DNA of 64,000 bases from Molanna angustata (taxonomy: Eukaryota > Arthropoda > Insecta > Trichoptera > Molannidae): NCBI GenBank assembly GCA_963576475.1, contig OY754980.1:22365434-22429433 (forward strand). Reading direction: 5' to 3'. The first letter of the stretch is position 1, and the number at the start of each line of letters is the position of its first letter. Below the pieces are notes generated by a model that was not told the DNA's origin, searched no databases, and saw only the letters and a program-made list of their open reading frames with translations. Shown here piece after piece: positions 32,232 through 43,190 of the stretch. The translations under genes were made by a program, and so were the position numbers.

Positions 32232-32561
32232 GCACCTAGTTGTGAACTGTACAGAATATATGAATCACCCAGTATCTTAACACATATAAGACTATCGAGA
32301 TTAAGATGGGCTGGACATGTTAAGAGAATGACAAATATGCGAATTACTAAGAGAATCATGACTGGCTATCCAGGAGGAAGAAGGAAAATAGGAAGACCCA
32401 GGTTGCGATGGGAGGACGAGGTGAGGAAGGATGCAGTGCAGCTCTTAAGCGTTACAAACTGGAGGATGGCAGCTGAGGACAGACGTAGTTGGAGGCAAAA
32501 GTTGAAGGAGGCCAAGGCTCGACTTGGGCTGTAGCGCCATCGAAGAAGAAGGCACCTAGTT
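32232..32561 (+). mobile_element. LINE 3' fragment with 10-bp target-site duplication
   Basis: GCACCTAGTT at 32232-32241 recurs at 32552-32561. The 310 bp between are the 3' end of a non-LTR element: an uninterrupted C-terminal frame (32244-32534) and a short 3' tail CATCGAAGAAGAAG. The GAA-type tail resembles those of the RTE insertions at 50253-50351 and 62448-63146. A related fragment is at 28394-28534. Confidence 0.9.
32244..32534 (+). CDS. LINE ORF2 C-terminal fragment
   Basis: Ninety-six codons are open from the truncation point to TAG. It reads ELYRIYESPSILTHIRLSRL, WAGHVKRM (with MTNMRITKRI after it), GRPRLRWEDEVRKDAV, NWRMAAEDRRSW and KLKEAKARLGL. The RWAGHV, GRPRLRW and EAKARxGL series is a common tail of insect LINE polyproteins. 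The catalytic domains are absent. No stop or frameshift inside suggests recent insertion. Confidence 0.88.
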   Translation, partial: ELYRIYESPSILTHIRLSRLRWAGHVKRMTNMRITKRIMTGYPGGRRKIGRPRLRWEDEVRKDAVQLLSVTNWRMAAEDRRSWRQKLKEAKARLGL

Positions 32562-34579
32562 TTGTGTGAAACTCATATGCGCTAAACAAGAAAAAAATGT
32601 TTGTAACTAATATCGCAAATCTTATCGCTATCAGCTGGGTTAACTAGATAACCTCCAAATTACCTACAGGTATATTTTGACTGATAGATATATCGAGTGA
32701 AAATGATCAATTCAAGTCATCATTATTAAAGATTACCGAAATATTATATAAAGAACATGCTGAATATTAGCTGCTGGAAGCTTGTCCTCCAACAGCTTCT
32801 CTGGGTTTCAACAGGTTTTGGTGTAATGTACAAACAGCTTTTTTGATTCAATATTTTTTTTATTATTATTACATATTTCTACTGTTTTATATAGGTATGC
32901 TAATTGAACCAAACTTATAAGCCATCAATAAAGACTTTATAACGTTGAATAAATAAATATATTTATTTGCTTATATCTTAATAAATACCGTAATATTGAT
33001 ATTAAGAAGTAAAAATAAAACATAAAACAATCATCACCATATTTTAATAAGGACAAATATGTATGTATTCCTGAACCAGTAATAGCACTAAAGTGTAAAG
33101 CATTTAACTACCTGTTATCAATATCAAAGCAATATAAACTAGTATAAAAAATATTATTTACGACCGTTGTAAAGCTGTCTATATATGGTATCGTAGCTTA
33201 TCGCCACATTGTACTGGGACTTGGGTGAAATTAGTATTTTATAGCTTTATTGTGAGAAATAAACCTCATTTTACAACATTATAAACATTTTGAGGTATTT
33301 ATTGAATTTTTATACATATTCCGCTACATGCCATTGACCTAATGCTAAGCTTCGATGTTACCCCACGATACAGTGAAAGTTCACTTAAAAAAAATATTAT
33401 TTTTAACAAAAACAACTCGTCACGTGAGAAACTATGTATAAAGTCATTCATTTGTCACTTAAAATAATGAATTTGTTATAAGGTATACAGTAATGAAATA
33501 TAGGCAGAGCTCGGTGGAGTTAGAACCTGACACAACCATATAAGTAAGTCAAGACTTAGTATGGAAAAGTAAGAATTCAGAAAACGCATGGACGAGAATG
33601 AAACGAGAAATGTAGGTACATCAAGTGGAGTTTTTCAAACAGGGAAACAACGTAAAACAATGTTTTTTGTATTTTTCTGCTTAGGGTTTGTTTGGGTTTT
33701 GATAGATCCTGGCATTCGATACTCTTTGTCTACCCATAAATGGATAAATGACGTGAAGATATATTATGTAGTTATGTGTGCTATGGGTTAATGAAGACTT
33801 AAACGAATCATTTAAATTATCTGGAGCAGAAAATTCGTCCAAATATAGGTTTAGTATCCCATCCCTTAATTATTAAACAAAGGAGTATTAAAATTTCTTA
33901 ATTCACTATTAATAGGTATGTATATATTGATTTAAATTGAAATTTATTTACTTTGGAAAAAAATAACGGCTAGGCGCACATGAATACCGAAGAGGTCGCA
34001 CAATGGATCATTCGCTGTCACCTGGTGCGAAATTTGATATGTGGCACACGGCCCGTCCGTTCCATTGCTACACACACAACCCTTCAATGCATGTAAGCCC
34101 TTTCTTGTCGAATATGTGATTGTTAGCGTCAATGATCACAAGAATACTTCTATGAAACCTGGGATCCGGTGAATGCGTTCAACCCGCACACAGAAATACA
34201 TATTATTATTTTGTGAGTACAATCGTTTCGGACTAGGGGGAGTGGGAGTAAAACGATTCTATAATATAGAATGCAAAAAAATGTATTTAAGCGTTCTCTT
34301 TGTTCAAAAAGTCACGCATTTATTCATTGTCTACATTAATATTGTTTGTTATATGCGGCGTATACTTGAATAGTCATTGAATTACATCAAAATAATTTAA
34401 AGCAATTTGAAATCCTTTGGTTAATTTTACCAACACAAAAACTCACGTATTTTTTTCAATTAACAATCGACAAATTACATGTTTAAAATGATTTGCGTAT
34501 TTATAAAACTATGAGTTGTCCTCAAATTAATGATATGTTAAGTTTATCGATTATATAAAAACTGTTATGACATGCATAG
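32562..34579. other. AT-rich DNA with one LINE remnant and a GC-richer patch
   Basis: GCATGGACGAGAATG and GAAACGAGAAATGTAGGTA (33578-33620) match the 3' region of the LINE tail at 56080-56115. The patch 33960-34140 is GC-richer and open on the minus strand for 62 codons, without a recognisable product. Confidence 0.4.
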
Positions 34580-34763
34580 ATGGGTCGATGGGAGAGCGGT
34601 TAGCGCGCTGGACTAGTAATCCAGTGGTCGCGAGTTCGAATCCTGCCTCGACCGATTTCGTTCAACTATAGCACAAGCATTTATGCTTATTTTAGGGAAC
34701 GTACGAAGATGTATATGTACTTGTTAAACAAGGCCATATTCATTTAAAAAAAAAAAAAAAAAA
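34580..34763 (+). mobile_element. tRNA-derived SINE (family A), best copy
   Basis: A tRNA-like head, about 95 bp of body and a 19-bp A run (34745-34763) are all present. The word ATGCAT flanks it on both sides (34573-34578 and 34763-34768) and may be a short target-site duplication. The body words CATTTATGCTTATTTTAGGG and TGTACTTGTTAAACAAGG recur in the copy at 851-1056. Transcription would be by RNA polymerase III from the A and B boxes. A LINE partner is needed for mobility; which one is unknown. Confidence 0.9.
34583..34654 (+). other. tRNA-Thr(AGU)-like head of the SINE
   Basis: The 5' GGTCGA pairs with TCGACC at the 3' end. The anticodon stem CTGGA/TCCAG encloses CTAGTAA, placing AGT in the anticodon position. 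The T loop is TTCGAAT, with one mismatch in the T stem. The A box covers TGGGAGAGCGGTTAG and the B box AGTTCGAATCC. Attachment to a shared body and A tail shows it is a SINE head, not a tRNA gene. Confidence 0.75.
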
Positions 34764-35446
34764 TGCATGTTCAGAAGTGCATCTTTCAGAGTTTCGTGGA
34801 ATAAGATTAATAGGTTTGTCTTATTTTCTATGGCTAACCATCTGCATCTTGTTTCTTGTAATTTAGTTTCATTCTTTCAACATAATCAAACTACCTCAGC
34901 GAATTAATACAACTTTACGACATCTATTGTCTTATTTCAAAACTTTTTAAACTATTAAAACATCGTTCTCTAACAATTTTGCCTTAGGTTACGTTCTATT
35001 TTCAACAATATTTTAGCGCTTTCGTGCATCTTTGATGAAAAAATGGTCTGCTTCTAAAATTGGATCATAATATTAATAGTTAAAAAATATCATGATATAG
35101 CTCATAATGATACCACTAGAAAAAATCAACAAACAATAATATAGTGAATTCCGACATTTATGTAGTAAATTACACAAATCCATATACAACCCATTTCACG
35201 TTATTGATTAGGTGTAATGTGATTGAATAAATATAATAAAATTCTTATCGCAAATAATGGCGTCAACCTGGTTACGTTCACACAAGGCAGGCAGGTAGGC
35301 AAGAGAGCTTTGGTACATATTGAGAGTATAACTAACTAACAATCGTGCTGACCTTCTTTTGCACCGCGGGATTCGTCGGTTCACTTGTTACATTTAACAT
35401 CACCAGCAGTTGTAAACTGTGTCAACACAATGTGAGCAGGTCCGAG
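34764..35446. other. Unique DNA, GC-richer towards its right end
   Basis: No gene seen. The stretch 35260-35500 is less AT-rich and contains several transcription-factor-like words (TGATTGACAG, ATTAAT, and CACGTG at 35487-35492), so an enhancer is conceivable. Confidence 0.3.
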
Positions 35447-35456
35447 TGATTGACAG
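35447..35456 (+). promoter_or_regulatory. PBX/MEIS-type (Exd/Hth) composite word TGATTGACAG
   Basis: Second exact copy of the composite site (see 19512-19521). CGATTAATG, a homeodomain-like word, follows within 10 bp, and a CACGTG E-box 30 bp further on. Suggestive of a regulatory cluster but not proof. Confidence 0.35.
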
Positions 35457-35651
35457 GCAGCGATTAATGTGCGAGAGTCGACACTGCACGTGATATATTA
35501 TTATGTACCTACATATGTATATTCATTCCTCTCGTGACAGTCGCGGTAAACAAATACAATATGTCAACATTGTTGAGATTAACATCAATAGAATTCCTGT
35601 TTCGTGGACATATCATTTTATTAAAAAAAATAATTCGTTTGTTATTTTAAA

Positions 35652-35911
35652 ACACCTCACCTAATATAATCCAACCTAACCTAACTCAACCTAACCTAGC
35701 ATATTCAAACATAACCTAAACCGAAACCTAATACAAACCCAAAATCTAATATAACCTAACCAACACCTAATATAACTAAACCTAATATGACCTAACCTAT
35801 CACACAATATAACCAAACTTAATATAACCTAACCGAACACCTAGTATAACCAAACCTAATATAACCTAAAACAAACATATCTGAACTTATTCAACCTAAC
35901 CTAACACGAAA
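35652..35911. repeat. Degenerate CCTAA (insect telomere-like) repeat block
   Basis: Across 260 bp the word CCTAA recurs many times, in short perfect runs (AACCTAACCTAACTCAACC) and in variants such as CCTAATATAACC. CCTAA is the complement of TTAGG, the telomere unit of most insects, including Lepidoptera. Here it is internal and degenerate, so it is an interstitial relic or an independently evolved CCTAA-rich satellite. Confidence 0.7.
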
Positions 35912-36054
35912 CAATAGAGCTCCTAACACTATTATTTTTATGTCTTCCTGATATCTAAATCGAAGAATCTAGATAGGTAATTAGTATATAGATTACTCCT
36001 GAAATAAAAGTTGTAAATTGACAATGTTTTGATATATTTTCTACAGACGATGTA

Positions 36055-36135
36055 AATAAATCACGCTTGCAATAATATTTGATTATTTACACAGTCCCAT
36101 TTCCGTGGACATCTCACCACAAGGGCGCTGATATT
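36055..36135 (-). repeat. CR1/L2-like LINE tail only
   Basis: On the minus strand AGCGCCCTTGTGGTGAGATG is followed by TCCACGGAAATGGGACTG and a TAAATAATCAAATATTATT tail. The inner stem GTGG/CCAC is kept. The right arm of the outer stem has decayed. No coding part. Confidence 0.7.
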
Positions 36136-37895
36136 CTCCAAATAAGACAACATGAGTTGAATCACCGTGGCATATTATAACTACGAAATAAAATAACAAA
36201 GATTAAGTGTAAGATTTCGTTGAAAAACCCAATGTGACCTAAACTCGCGAACAAAATGAAAATACTTTGTGTCTGAGTCGCTCTTGTTTACCTGAAAATG
36301 GTATCATAAAAGTAATTTGAAAACTCTCCACAGCGAACGAAGGTTGGGGTATTATGAAAAAGAGGCGGGAAAATAAAGGAACGTACGATAACAATTTCGA
36401 AGTCAAATTTCCAGTTTTTAAAATTTGCGACATCAACGGCTGTGCGAGTGTATGGTGGTTGGTCGTTAATCACAATCTTTACACAGAAGTAGTACTTGCC
36501 TCAACTGGAGAATGGATTGACTCGAGAAGGAATAAAGCAGAGTTATACGCGATTTATCTTTCAATATCCTTCAATACTTAGTTAGGTTAGCAAAAACTCA
36601 ATTGAAGGAAACCACTCAATGAAGTGACTTATTACGTAAAATCAATAAGTAGTTATTTTCCAAAGCTATCAGCCAAACTGAGAAAAAAAATTGACTGAAC
36701 ACCCATAATTCCGTTCAATAAATATTAGTTAATTATTTTTAAAAACCTCATTTTACTCTATCCAAAATAACACCTTTTTCAATTAAAGTTCTAACAATAG
36801 CAATACTCAATTCTCAATTTTAATGTACATACATAAATGGTTGTTTGATATCTTATATATTTAGTATCGATATTTAATATCCTATTGCATACTGAGTTTT
36901 CACTGGTCCACTTATAAAGCAATGCAATATTGTGTGTTTTATAACTTGTGTGGATTGTATGACTCTCTATCAACAAATAAATAAATTCTCCATTCCACAT
37001 TATAATTCTGTTGATAATTTTGCTGTTTAGAGTATAGTACAGTCATACAGCATCTCCTGGTTGATAAGAAGAAATGGCCATCTACTAAAAGTCGATCGAT
37101 AGATTAATCATAATTCTCCACCATTTCATGTATGTGGGGAGAAAGAAAATATAATATGTAAACGATTTGTGCTCTATTGGCTATTATAGGTAATGGCATA
37201 TGTTTATATTATATGTTAGCAGGTATGACGACATTATTTCCCTGAGATCGGCCTAGAGCCCCTCTGCTCCTGACGACGATGAAATAAGTAAGAACGCTTT
37301 CGCGACAAAACCATAGATGGCTAAGGGTAATGGCAACATTATACTTTATATTTCTATCTCGAACCGAGAGAGAAAAGGAGATAACTAGGTAGAGCTCCTC
37401 TGGGAATTCCCGTCTGACTTTCATGAAAAATATTGTAAAAAATACAGTGAGAAATTTGTTGTCTGGGATATATGTGCTCGGGTTACCTGTTATGTATGAG
37501 ACGTTGTTCCTGGTCTCGTTAACTTTGTATAATAATGCTTTATGATTTAATATTATTAACAAGTAGCGATAGCTAAAACAATACCATCCGTCAACACTTG
37601 CAAATCATTATATATTGAAATAATAGAAATGAAAACACTGTCATTTCTATTATGTAATAGAGTTTCACCAATAAATATCCATTTAAAAATTTGATAAAGC
37701 ATTTCGTATTCATTTTCTATCCACATTGTATAAATCATTTCATCTGTTTTCAAGAAATTTAAACAAAATAATTGTCTTAAAAATTTTAGTTATTTGAACC
37801 ACAGAGAGATATTTTTGTAACTACTATTTTAGCAGATGTAATTTTTATGTAAATCTGAATATCAATTATTTCTGGACGAACTAGTAGATGAAGAA
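36136..37895. other. AT-rich DNA with one long unexplained frame
   Basis: Apart from the 117-codon minus-strand frame at 37209-37562, no feature is supported. Confidence 0.4.
37209..37562 (-). CDS. Unidentified open frame, 117 codons, doubtful
   Basis: A stop-free frame of 117 codons starting at ATG, longer than its AT-rich surroundings would usually allow. It reads MLIILNHKALLYKVNETRNN at its start and ends GRSQGNNVVIPANI. No domain, signal peptide or splice context is recognised. The residues FLTVFFTIFFMKV are hydrophobic but follow a T-rich tract. It could be an unknown mobile-element fragment or chance. Confidence 0.2.
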   Translation of the reverse strand: MLIILNHKALLYKVNETRNNVSYITGNPSTYIPDNKFLTVFFTIFFMKVRREFPEELYLVISFSLSVRDRNIKYNVAITLSHLWFCRESVLTYFIVVRSRGALGRSQGNNVVIPANI

Positions 37896-37991
37896 GGGTG
37901 GTCGTAGAGCGGATAACGCGCTGGGTCAGTATTCCAGTGGTCCCGATTTCATTCACCTATAATGAGGATTTATGCTTAGTTGAAATGAGCA
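37896..37991 (+). mobile_element. tRNA-derived SINE (family A), decayed copy
   Basis: GGTCGTAGAGCGGATAACGC and GTATTCCAGTGGTCCCGATT retain the head, and TTCACCTATAATGAGG, then TTTATGCTTAG retain the start of the body. The T arm is deleted, the B box is lost, and no A tail remains. Confidence 0.65.
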
Positions 37992-39717
37992 AAAAAATAG
38001 ATGCAACTTAGAATACTTATAAGGCACTCTTAAGTAATTTTAATCATTTTATTTTTTAATTATCCACTATTATATAGCTAACCGAACGCCATATGTTTCT
38101 ATCATGGCAGGCATCCATCGCTTGATCAATAATGGACATTAAATCGTCTCATACCTGTTCGTCTGTTGTCCAGCCTTCTTACATTTCACTCTTTCAAAAT
38201 GAATATTTATAATTAATTAGGTATATATCTCATAAGGTGGCGATGACAAAAAATAATGAAGGCACTGCTCTAGATGCGTCACCGTTCACCACTGCGCAAA
38301 ACGAGACAGGTTTCTAGAACGAACGCTTCTAGATGTGTTCGTAATAAAACCCGAATGTTATTAAAAATGTTATTATTCCTCTAAAATATTACAAATTCGC
38401 ATTTGTAAGAAGAGTGAATTTCGCAGTATAGTTATTATACATCTCGACATACAGTCCTTCGTTGTTGGGGATTAAGTGTTATCCACGCGATTCTCTACTC
38501 CTCATTTCACACTTCACTAAGCTACGTATTACCAACTCTAATCACACCTTCTCAAATTAAACTTTTAATGGATATTTCCATCTCGACATCGCGTCGTTCG
38601 AACTTTACTTCCAGTTTATATTTTTCAGTCAAAGAAATTCGTTTGAATTTAAAGGAAATTTCGCGTTTAGTTTGAGGACAAGAATTTATTACAGGGGAAT
38701 TTAACACTAGGTCGCCATCAATAATAATATCATTAATTATTTTTAAATAACTCCAAACACTACATATTTATTTTATCAAGGAAAGCATTCTATAATCTAT
38801 TGAAACCAAAGTCTATTTTTGGTAAAAAAATGTTACAAGAAGACCTATAATAATCCACTAATAAAACGACCATAGATAAAGATTATATTATGTAGATATT
38901 CCCATTATTCTGTTTACATTTTATGGTCTGTTATATATTATTAGTACCTAGTAATTAAGATCTGTCAATACTATATAAATATCCATCAAATTCTTCTTTC
39001 GTTATCCTACTTGAAAGTGTGCTTTGCACAAAAGTAATTATGGATATTAATTAATTAAGATAATTTTAAGTATTATTTACAATAATTTATTGAATAAAAT
39101 TACGTTGAAATTATTGAGTAGGTATCTATGTTGAAAAACATGAAAAATGAAATTGTAATATAAAAAATAAATAAAAAATAAGAGTATTGAAAGAATATTT
39201 TAAAAAAACATGTATTGAGTTATTGAAGGTTAAACAAGAAAAGAAAATCCAACTCATATATAAAATATGAGACAAATCTTATTACATATCTTTATATAAT
39301 GATCAGAAGGTCAATATTAGGATATAAAAAGAACTTTTTAAAAAGTGTAAAGATTCGAAAGGTGAAATATTCTATTTTAGGTGCCTATTCTGTTGGAACC
39401 AATTTATTAAATGATAATTTTATATACGCCGTAATAACTATGTATAAGGCAATAAATACATATTTTTCACTTCTGATAAAGGACGAACGATGTTGTCATT
39501 TTTTTCGGGAAATTTCAAATCATTTTCTCCCTTTGTAGAAGGGCATCAAGCTCCCCAAGTATCCCATGGGTTCTGCTAATGTTGCAAAGCCATCTATCTT
39601 GTAGTGCTAGTGTCTTGGACAAAAACGGGGGAGAACAGTCTCCATCTTGTCCAGATATTTGATTACAACTGGGTTAGTACCTATATCCGATAATAACTAT
39701 GCCAAAACGATAACAAT
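37992..39717. other. AT-rich DNA without a recognised gene
   Basis: A 79-codon plus-strand frame (39299-39538) is unremarkable. No repeats with clear boundaries recognised. Confidence 0.4.
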
Positions 39718-39812
39718 GCATAAATACATACCATCACGCCATGTCCCTCGTGGAGTAGGCAGAAAGAATCGAACGCCACACAGTTCTCATTTGACACACA
39801 TTCAAGGATTTT
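39718..39812 (-). repeat. LINE 3' tail, minus strand
   Basis: On the minus strand GAATGTGTGTCAAATGAG, CTGCCTACTCCACGAGGG and CATGGCGTGATGGTATGTAT match the 3' end of the LINE at 10091-10496 in order. Only the last 95 bp are present. Confidence 0.75.
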
Positions 39813-41889
39813 CATACTTGGCATGTTTAGATTATAATGTAGGCAACAAAACTCTTTTCTAATGGACAGTGTTTTTGTCTGAAATGTTTGAAACGACGAA
39901 ATACCTAAACACTTCCTTACATCCTGTGTTAATCAATTGCCAATTGGCAATTTATTCCAACTGACTATCTAGTTTTTCCAATGCAGATAATAAAAATAAA
40001 TAATATTTTGTCGCATTATAGTTTTCTTATAAAAAAATATGAAATATAATCCGAATTTTTGACATCCAGTAGATGCCGTAAAGTTTTGAGAGAAAACGAA
40101 TTGAATAAAAAAAAAATAAAAAAAAAAAAAGAACATAGGCAAAGAAAACAACGAAGGCTTTCAACGGGGAAACGTAAAGGAAGAAAAAAATGTATATCGT
40201 TCCTTATCAAATGATCGTTGTGTTGGTATTTGTTGGTATATATTTGTTGGTTGAACGCGGCGCGTATCGAGCAGGTGCTTAAGGGGTAGAAAATAGAAAA
40301 ATACTGTGGCGCTCGGGAAAATCTGACTTTTCCATTACCATTAATTTAGCTCCCCGTCCATAGCGGGGCATATTATTACGGCACACGACGATGGTGCCTT
40401 CCTTACTTGGGTTGGTACCTAACACCATAGCTCCATAGATACCCGTGTACTTTATTCGATTCAAAATGTGTATAAAGCGATCGTGTGGTTGGATTTATAA
40501 ACACAAAAAAAAATAAACCAAAAAAGGTGAAATAGTCGCGTTAATTCTTTTTCATATCAGAAAGCGAGGAAATGCATAAAATGAATTTCTATGTGATTTT
40601 ATTGAAATTTCATAGATGCTTATTTATCATTATTTTTTGATAAAACAGCACATTTATACCTGAATAATAAAAAATCTAATTAATTTAGTAAGCTTTGTAA
40701 GTATAAAAATACACGTAGATATTCATATTTACTCTAATTACATGTCCTCCACATTGTATAGATTTTATATATAACATTTTAGTGTGAATTATTTTAGCAT
40801 TAATATAAAAACGATCAGTTTTTTTTCATGTGAATAATGGATAGCGTCATCTAAATTTGATTAGGTATAAAAATTAATCCTCATTTAGTTTGTACAAGTA
40901 GGTATACTCAAATATATAACTAACCTAAATGTTCATAATTTTTCTGAGATAAATTCGAATGAACAACTCATACCTATTACTGGATATTCGGAATACCACA
41001 TACAAGAAAACCCTCCATTTATTTTTTTTCTTCCTAAAAAAAACCTGTTATGTACGATATGATTATATAAATCGAACTTTCCGACGAGTTAAAATTAAAC
41101 AAACACGAAATTACATCGCCCTTTCCCGAGCTGTTACGAAAAACCCGATTCAATATCGATCTTTTGAGATTTTTCTTCGTCTAAAAATACAAATTATGTG
41201 AACATCAAATTGACTTCATTCAAAAACATTATTATCTCAATGAGAATATAATATTTTGAATGTGTAAGATAATTTGATATAGGGTTTCGTGTGTTTTGTC
41301 TAACGCAAACCAAAATAGTGATGATATTAAATTATTCAGTAGATAGGTACCTAGGTATATAACAGTTCGCCTTGAGGTTTGGGCTGAAATTGGATGCATT
41401 AATAACAGTGTAGATATGATGAACATTGCTTAATTTATTTTTATTGTAATGGAATTAATTTAAAATTAAATCTGAGAATTTCATATCATAAATAAAGAAA
41501 TACACAAAAATTAGACGTTCTGTAAGTAATTTATTGTATAAAACGCGTTGGTTTATTGAGAATACATATAAAATTAAAGATCGTCTCACAATTAAAAACA
41601 AAATCTCATATCTCAGTTACAGAATTGTGTGCGTATTCCATTATCTTTAGGATTGTTTTTTAAAATTAATTTAAAAAAATCAACCCGGCTGGTACCTATA
41701 TAATATACACACCGTGAGAGAGCAATGAGTTTTCTAATAATTGCTGATATTTTGATTAAATCTTCATAGGGTCAAACACACAATAAAATACATAAGAATA
41801 AGTGTATGTTTCTGCAACACCCAACGAGGTCACTAATCCAGGCGTGTTTCATATTAAAATCCGCCATAATAATCGCATGGAATTGAAAT
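39813..41889. other. Mostly AT-rich DNA
   Basis: A GC-richer patch at 40240-40460 is open on the minus strand for 61 codons (40279-40464, MNRIKYTGIYGAMVLGTNPS at its start), without a recognised product. Otherwise nothing is supported. Confidence 0.35.
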
Positions 41890-42315
41890 GGTAATTATTA
41901 TTGCGAATGCGCCTTGCCGCGTGGCGGACGGGCGGAGTGTGCCGGCGCGTGCGCCCTGAACCGCCCTACCTCGCCTTAGGACCTTCTGGATACGGGCAGT
42001 TAAGAACAAAGAGTGAAATTGCCAGTGAGAAAACTCGCCCGCGTCTCGAGACGAACGTCACAAACGCCCGAAAATGTTCAGAGGACTTTGGTCCAGATTC
42101 GCCAGACACCCCCGTAGGAATAAGTCCCCTTTTCGGATGAACAGCGGCGGAGACATGCGAACCGAGAAACAGCCAGGGATGAGCGTTCGCATTGTAGGAT
42201 CCTTTCAATGACTATTGACTGAGCATTGTTTTGGCGGTGTACCTCGGGGCTGTTTTGAAAATAGAACAGGAATTGTTGTGAGGGTGGGCCCTGCCATGAG
42301 GGGGCTCGCAACTGG
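41890..42315. promoter_or_regulatory. GC- and CpG-rich island, candidate promoter or first exon
   Basis: About 425 bp rise sharply above the AT-rich surroundings and hold many CpG steps (CGCGTGGCGGACGGGCGG, CCGGCGCGTGCGCC). Several overlapping frames of 77-80 codons are open on both strands, as expected for GC-rich DNA. One plus-strand reading from ATG 42074 begins MFRGLWSRFARHPRRNKSPF. None is recognised. It is unlike the repeat families here, so a promoter, first exon or recently inserted element are all possible. Confidence 0.35.
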
Positions 42316-42964
42316 GGTAGAGTCTACTGCACCAGTTTTCAAATTTCGTTTCGCAAAACACAAATTTACTTCACAATTTTTATAATAGTAAACGTTAACA
42401 TGGTTTAATCAATCAGAATTAATATTGTCTATCATTTATTTTTAATGACCCAAAGTATAACAGAGAAAACCGCGAATATATCAATTTTTGATGATGTTAC
42501 AATTATTATGTTAAAATATTTACTATTACTCTATTTAATTTTTCAAATTTAATCATAAGTTTATTTTTATTACAAAAACGATAGCGTATCTACATAACAA
42601 ACAAAAGCAAAAGAAAATGATGATATTAGACTTCAAAACACAATATTAATTAATATCATAAAAACGTACCTATTCCTAATTACAGTAGTAGTGATAGTAC
42701 TTATTTATTAAGATTTAAATACATATTACATAAAAAAATTTACATCTATCTAATTTAAACGAAAAATTTAAAAATAAAGCTTTTGAAACAAATAATTATA
42801 GTAAGAGTATGATGTTATAAACTATGCTAAAACAATAGAGAACATTAATAGTTTTTAATTATGACGTATACAGCACCTAGGCTACGAAAGGTGACAAGAC
42901 TTGTGTTTTCTTTTACATATTTATGTATGTTTGGTGGTAAACTATTAGCATTATATGACAGATT
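42316..42964. other. AT-rich DNA without a recognised gene
   Basis: No feature supported. Confidence 0.45.
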
Positions 42965-43190
42965 TTATGACAGTCAACACTACATCCTACGGTGATCGTG
43001 CTTTTGCTGTGGCCGGACCAGCCTCGTGGAATAAACTACCACTTGAACTGAGTCAAATCGACAACTTAACACTAGTCAGGAAACACCTGAAAACTCACTT
43101 CTTCCGCGAGTTCTTCAAAAACCTGTAATATGTTCAAAGCGCACTTGAGGTGAGGTTATCACAAAAACGGCGCTATCAAAATCATCCCAA
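42965..43190 (+). mobile_element. CR1/L2-type LINE 3' end
   Basis: Plus-strand copy of the group seen at 15503-16812. It has 51 codons of C-terminus, a stop at 43126-43128, and the family hairpin at 43138-43174 (AGCGCA to GGCGCT outside, GTGA/TCAC inside), ending in a short AT-rich stretch. No target-site duplication was recognised. Confidence 0.85.
42973..43128 (+). CDS. LINE ORF2, last 51 codons
   Basis: The frame reads YGDRAFAVAGPASWNKLPLE, then LVRKHLKTHFFREFFKNL and TAA. It aligns with FGDRAFAVAGPNAWNKLP and FRKKLKTHLFRK of the 15.5 kb LINE. The reverse transcriptase domain is not included, so the product would be inert. Confidence 0.85.
   Translation, partial: VNTTSYGDRAFAVAGPASWNKLPLELSQIDNLTLVRKHLKTHFFREFFKNL

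Noticed and set aside
34583..34654. A functional tRNA-Thr gene
   Set aside because: It is followed by the SINE body and A tail shared by three other copies, has a T-stem mismatch and no terminator T run directly after it.
42078..42311. Overlapping frames of 77-80 codons as separate genes
   Set aside because: High GC content removes stops in all frames; no frame shows family motifs, so the region is reported only as a GC-rich island.
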